Assembly (NCBI GenBank): GCA_934162625.1
Contig: CAKPJM010000062.1
Location: 1 to 5,420 of the forward strand
DNA length: 5,420 nt
Origin: an uncultured Clostridia bacterium
Lineage (GTDB): Bacteria > Bacillota > Clostridia > TANB77 > CAG-508
Direction of reading: 5' to 3'
The notes below the pieces were generated by a model. That model saw only the letters and a program-made list of their open reading frames with translations, was not told the DNA's origin and did no database searches. Made by a program: the position numbers and the translations under genes. Positions 3,850 through 5,420 of the stretch are shown piece after piece. Position 1 is the stretch's first letter. Each line of letters opens with the position of its first letter.

Positions 3850-4806
3850 TTATTGTACTAAAGATTTTAATATTTTTATTACTGGTCGAATTGCATATTC
3901 CTCTCCAGAAGCCACATTTGCGCCATCCAAAAACCTATTTTCCTCTCTCTCACCGCTATAAGCCGTCCAAACCACTGGGGCACTTTTCTCAGGATAAGCA
4001 GAACCAAGCCAGTATTGAACTCTTATATTTGGACTATAAACTATATCAAAATAAGATGATTCCAATTTATTAGCTTCTTCATACCACATTAACCTTCCCT
4101 TTACATTATTTACTGGATCTGCATTATATTCTACTTCTACATTCTCTAAGGTTAACCCTGTTAAACTTCCTACATATGAATTGACTAATGCCTGTATACT
4201 GCTTCCATTGTATATATTTGAATCATCATCAAACTGTACATTGCTGTAATTTTTATCTACTTGTTTATTAGTTGCTGTATCTATATATCTTTCTGCTAAA
4301 AGTGTAAGACTTGTTCCATCATCTGCTATAACATAGAATTTTTCATTTTCTAACCCTGATATTGTTGGAGTTAATAAATCTCCAACACTTAATCCAGTAG
4401 TACCTGAGTCTGTCGTTAAATTCCATTGTTTTGCACCAATTACTTCTTCTTCTACTATCCCCTTACTTGTTATATTATAATTTTTTCCATCTAATGAGAG
4501 TTTATATCCTGTATTTTCATTTCCCGTTACAGCTCCTTCTGTCACTTGTAGTCCTTGCTGTTTTAATGCTTCTTCCAATTCTTTTGCAGTTTTTATTTTG
4601 CTTTCTTCGTTTGTTATTGCAGACATAGCCCCTAATTTAATTTGCTCTAATGTAGATTTTTCCTTTGTTTCTGTCTTTGCATCTGCTGCCTTTTTTAATA
4701 TTCCATTTTGTCCTGATAGCATTGCTATAGCTACTCCCGATAAGATTAGTAATACTATTATTGTTATTACTAGTGCTATTAACGTTATTCCTTTGTTTCT
4801 TTTCAT
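3850..4806 (-). CDS. Prepilin-like secreted or surface protein with class III-type N-terminus and a C-terminal WLGS/IRPVI domain
   Basis: A 318-residue protein. The start MKRNKG is chosen because AGGAGG lies 6 bases upstream; the open frame extends 19 codons further without such a site. Residues 1-6 form a short basic leader ending in Gly, followed by ITLIALVITIIVLL and a hydrophobic helix to about residue 30, the layout of a type IV prepilin or pseudopilin processed after Gly6. Mature residue 5 is Ala11, not the usual Glu. Residues about 31-85 are charged and helical. Residues about 125-318 are a globular domain with DGTSLTLLAERYID, YWLGSAY (265-271) and YAIRPVIKI (304-312), resembling the DUF6273-like C-terminal domains common in clostridial surface proteins; that assignment is from memory of the motif. 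The protein is probably anchored in the membrane or assembled outside the cell. No pilus assembly genes are nearby. Function unknown. Confidence 0.8.
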   Translation of the reverse strand: MKRNKGITLIALVITIIVLLILSGVAIAMLSGQNGILKKAADAKTETKEKSTLEQIKLGAMSAITNEESKIKTAKELEEALKQQGLQVTEGAVTGNENTGYKLSLDGKNYNITSKGIVEEEVIGAKQWNLTTDSGTTGLSVGDLLTPTISGLENEKFYVIADDGTSLTLLAERYIDTATNKQVDKNYSNVQFDDDSNIYNGSSIQALVNSYVGSLTGLTLENVEVEYNADPVNNVKGRLMWYEEANKLESSYFDIVYSPNIRVQYWLGSAYPEKSAPVVWTAYSGEREENRFLDGANVASGEEYAIRPVIKILKSLVQ

Positions 4807-4867
4807 TTTAATCCTCCTATTAATATTAAATTTTTCTTTTGCCTTCTCATATTTTGATCTCACATTT

Positions 4868-4896
4868 TTTATATCATAAATTAATAAAAATTACAA
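4868..4896 (-). promoter_or_regulatory. Promoter of the prepilin-like gene
   Basis: On the minus strand TTGTAA (4891-4896) and TATAAA (4868-4873) are separated by 17 bp in the gap after valS. The start would be near 4861, leaving a leader of about 55 bases before the ATG at 4806. It suggests the gene is expressed independently of valS, although readthrough is not excluded since no clear terminator follows valS. Confidence 0.5.
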
Positions 4897-4901
4897 GTAC
4901 T

Positions 4902-5420
4902 TTATTTTAACTTTTCTAGCATCTCTTTGTACTTTATAAGTTTCGCTTTTTCTTCATCAATTTTTGATTGTGGTGCTTTGTTTACAAATCCAGGATTTGA
5001 AAGCATTTTTTCTGCTCTTTGAATCTCAAATTCAATTTTTTTCTTTTCTTCCGCTTTACGTTTAGCTTCCTCTTTCAAGTCTACTAAACCTTCAAGTGGC
5101 ATATATAATTCAATTCCATCTTTTATAATGCTAACTGCATTATGCTTAATGCCATCTCTATTGGATTTAACTGATAAATTATTTCCGAAACCCAGTTTCA
5201 TGATGAATTCTTTTGATAAGTTTATTTCATCTTTATATTTAGTTGTTACAAAAATCAATTCTACTTTTTTAGATGGGTGTACATTCATCTTTGCTCTAAT
5301 GTTACGTATTTCTACTATTATTTCTTTTAAATTTTCTACTAATCTTTCTTCTTTATCGAAAGCAAATTCTTTTTTAGTTTCAGGCCATTTTGAAACCATT
5401 AAATCTCTATCGCTATAATT
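4902..5420 (-). CDS. valS: Valyl-tRNA synthetase, C-terminal fragment (5' end beyond the right edge)
   Basis: The frame is open from the right edge of the window to a TAA at 4902-4904, giving about 172 C-terminal residues of an enzyme usually near 880 residues. The fragment begins inside the anticodon-binding region with LMVSKWPE, equivalent to the SIM.xxWP motif of ValRS. It continues with IVEIRNIRAKMNVHPSKKVE, typical of class Ia synthetases, and ends in the C-terminal coiled-coil arm (about the last 65 residues) with the family signature LSNPGFVNKAP. The enzyme charges tRNA-Val with valine in the cytoplasm. Apparent ATG starts inside the fragment are internal Met codons. The C-terminus looks complete. 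This is a housekeeping chromosomal gene and marks the host side of the junction. Confidence 0.95.
   Translation of the reverse strand, partial: NYSDRDLMVSKWPETKKEFAFDKEERLVENLKEIIVEIRNIRAKMNVHPSKKVELIFVTTKYKDEINLSKEFIMKLGFGNNLSVKSNRDGIKHNAVSIIKDGIELYMPLEGLVDLKEEAKRKAEEKKKIEFEIQRAEKMLSNPGFVNKAPQSKIDEEKAKLIKYKEMLEKLK

Noticed and set aside
4431..4879. Plus-strand frames opposite the prepilin-like gene and valS, including 3891-4073 and 5128-5418
   Set aside because: Their leucine- and phenylalanine-rich translations are complements of charged helical coding sequence on the minus strand, and no ribosome binding sites precede them.
1..5420. CRISPR array, insertion sequence ends, diversity-generating template repeat or defence operon
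   Set aside because: No regularly spaced repeats, transposase, reverse transcriptase or defence-type protein is present in either strand. The C-terminal motif of the prepilin-like protein alone does not justify a diversity-generating system.

Overview
The window is strongly AT-rich, has AGGAGG-type ribosome binding sites and consensus TTGACA/TATAAT promoters, and carries a prepilin-like protein with the N-terminus typical of uncultured gut Clostridia. It most likely comes from a low-GC Firmicute of the class Clostridia. I cannot name a species.

Layout. Positions 1 to about 3636 are one end of an integrated prophage or related temperate element: its integrase and immunity (lysogeny) module. 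From right to left this is a tyrosine integrase (+), a LexA-type self-cleaving repressor (+), a divergent control region, and a leftward early operon (-). The operon contains a Cro-like HTH protein, an AntA/AntB-KilAC antirepressor, a small excisionase/MerR-like HTH protein, and the first 19 codons of a further small gene cut by the left edge. The element ends against the 3' end of a tRNA-Glu(CUC) gene (3637-3711, -), a classic attachment site. To the right is chromosome: a prepilin-like secreted or surface protein (-) and the C-terminal part of valyl-tRNA synthetase (valS, -), which runs off the right edge.

How it works together. The control region holds a consensus leftward promoter (TTGACA-17 bp-TATAAT) and a weaker rightward repressor promoter. 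A 15-bp operator of the form GTTAA-TTTTT-TTAAC, seen in four copies, is laid over them. One perfect copy covers the predicted start of the leftward transcript, one lies just upstream of its -35 box, and one covers the -35 box of the repressor gene. The fourth, identical to the first over 22 bp including the start of the Shine-Dalgarno region, sits directly before the antirepressor start codon. The repressor has an intact Ala-Gly cleavage site and a Ser/Lys dyad, so SOS-type induction is expected. The antirepressor offers a second route to induction and appears to have its own copy of the operator and leader.

The integrase follows the repressor gene across a strong AT-rich hairpin that ends 7 bases before the integrase ribosome binding site. 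Between the integrase and the tRNA lie short direct repeats (AGTGTTAA) that could be integrase arm sites, and a long bidirectional terminator-like hairpin that would end both the integrase and the tRNA transcripts. No gene-free stretch exceeds 300 bases. I found no CRISPR array, insertion sequence or clear undescribed defence system. The most interesting content is the switch architecture and the E5-less prepilin-like protein.
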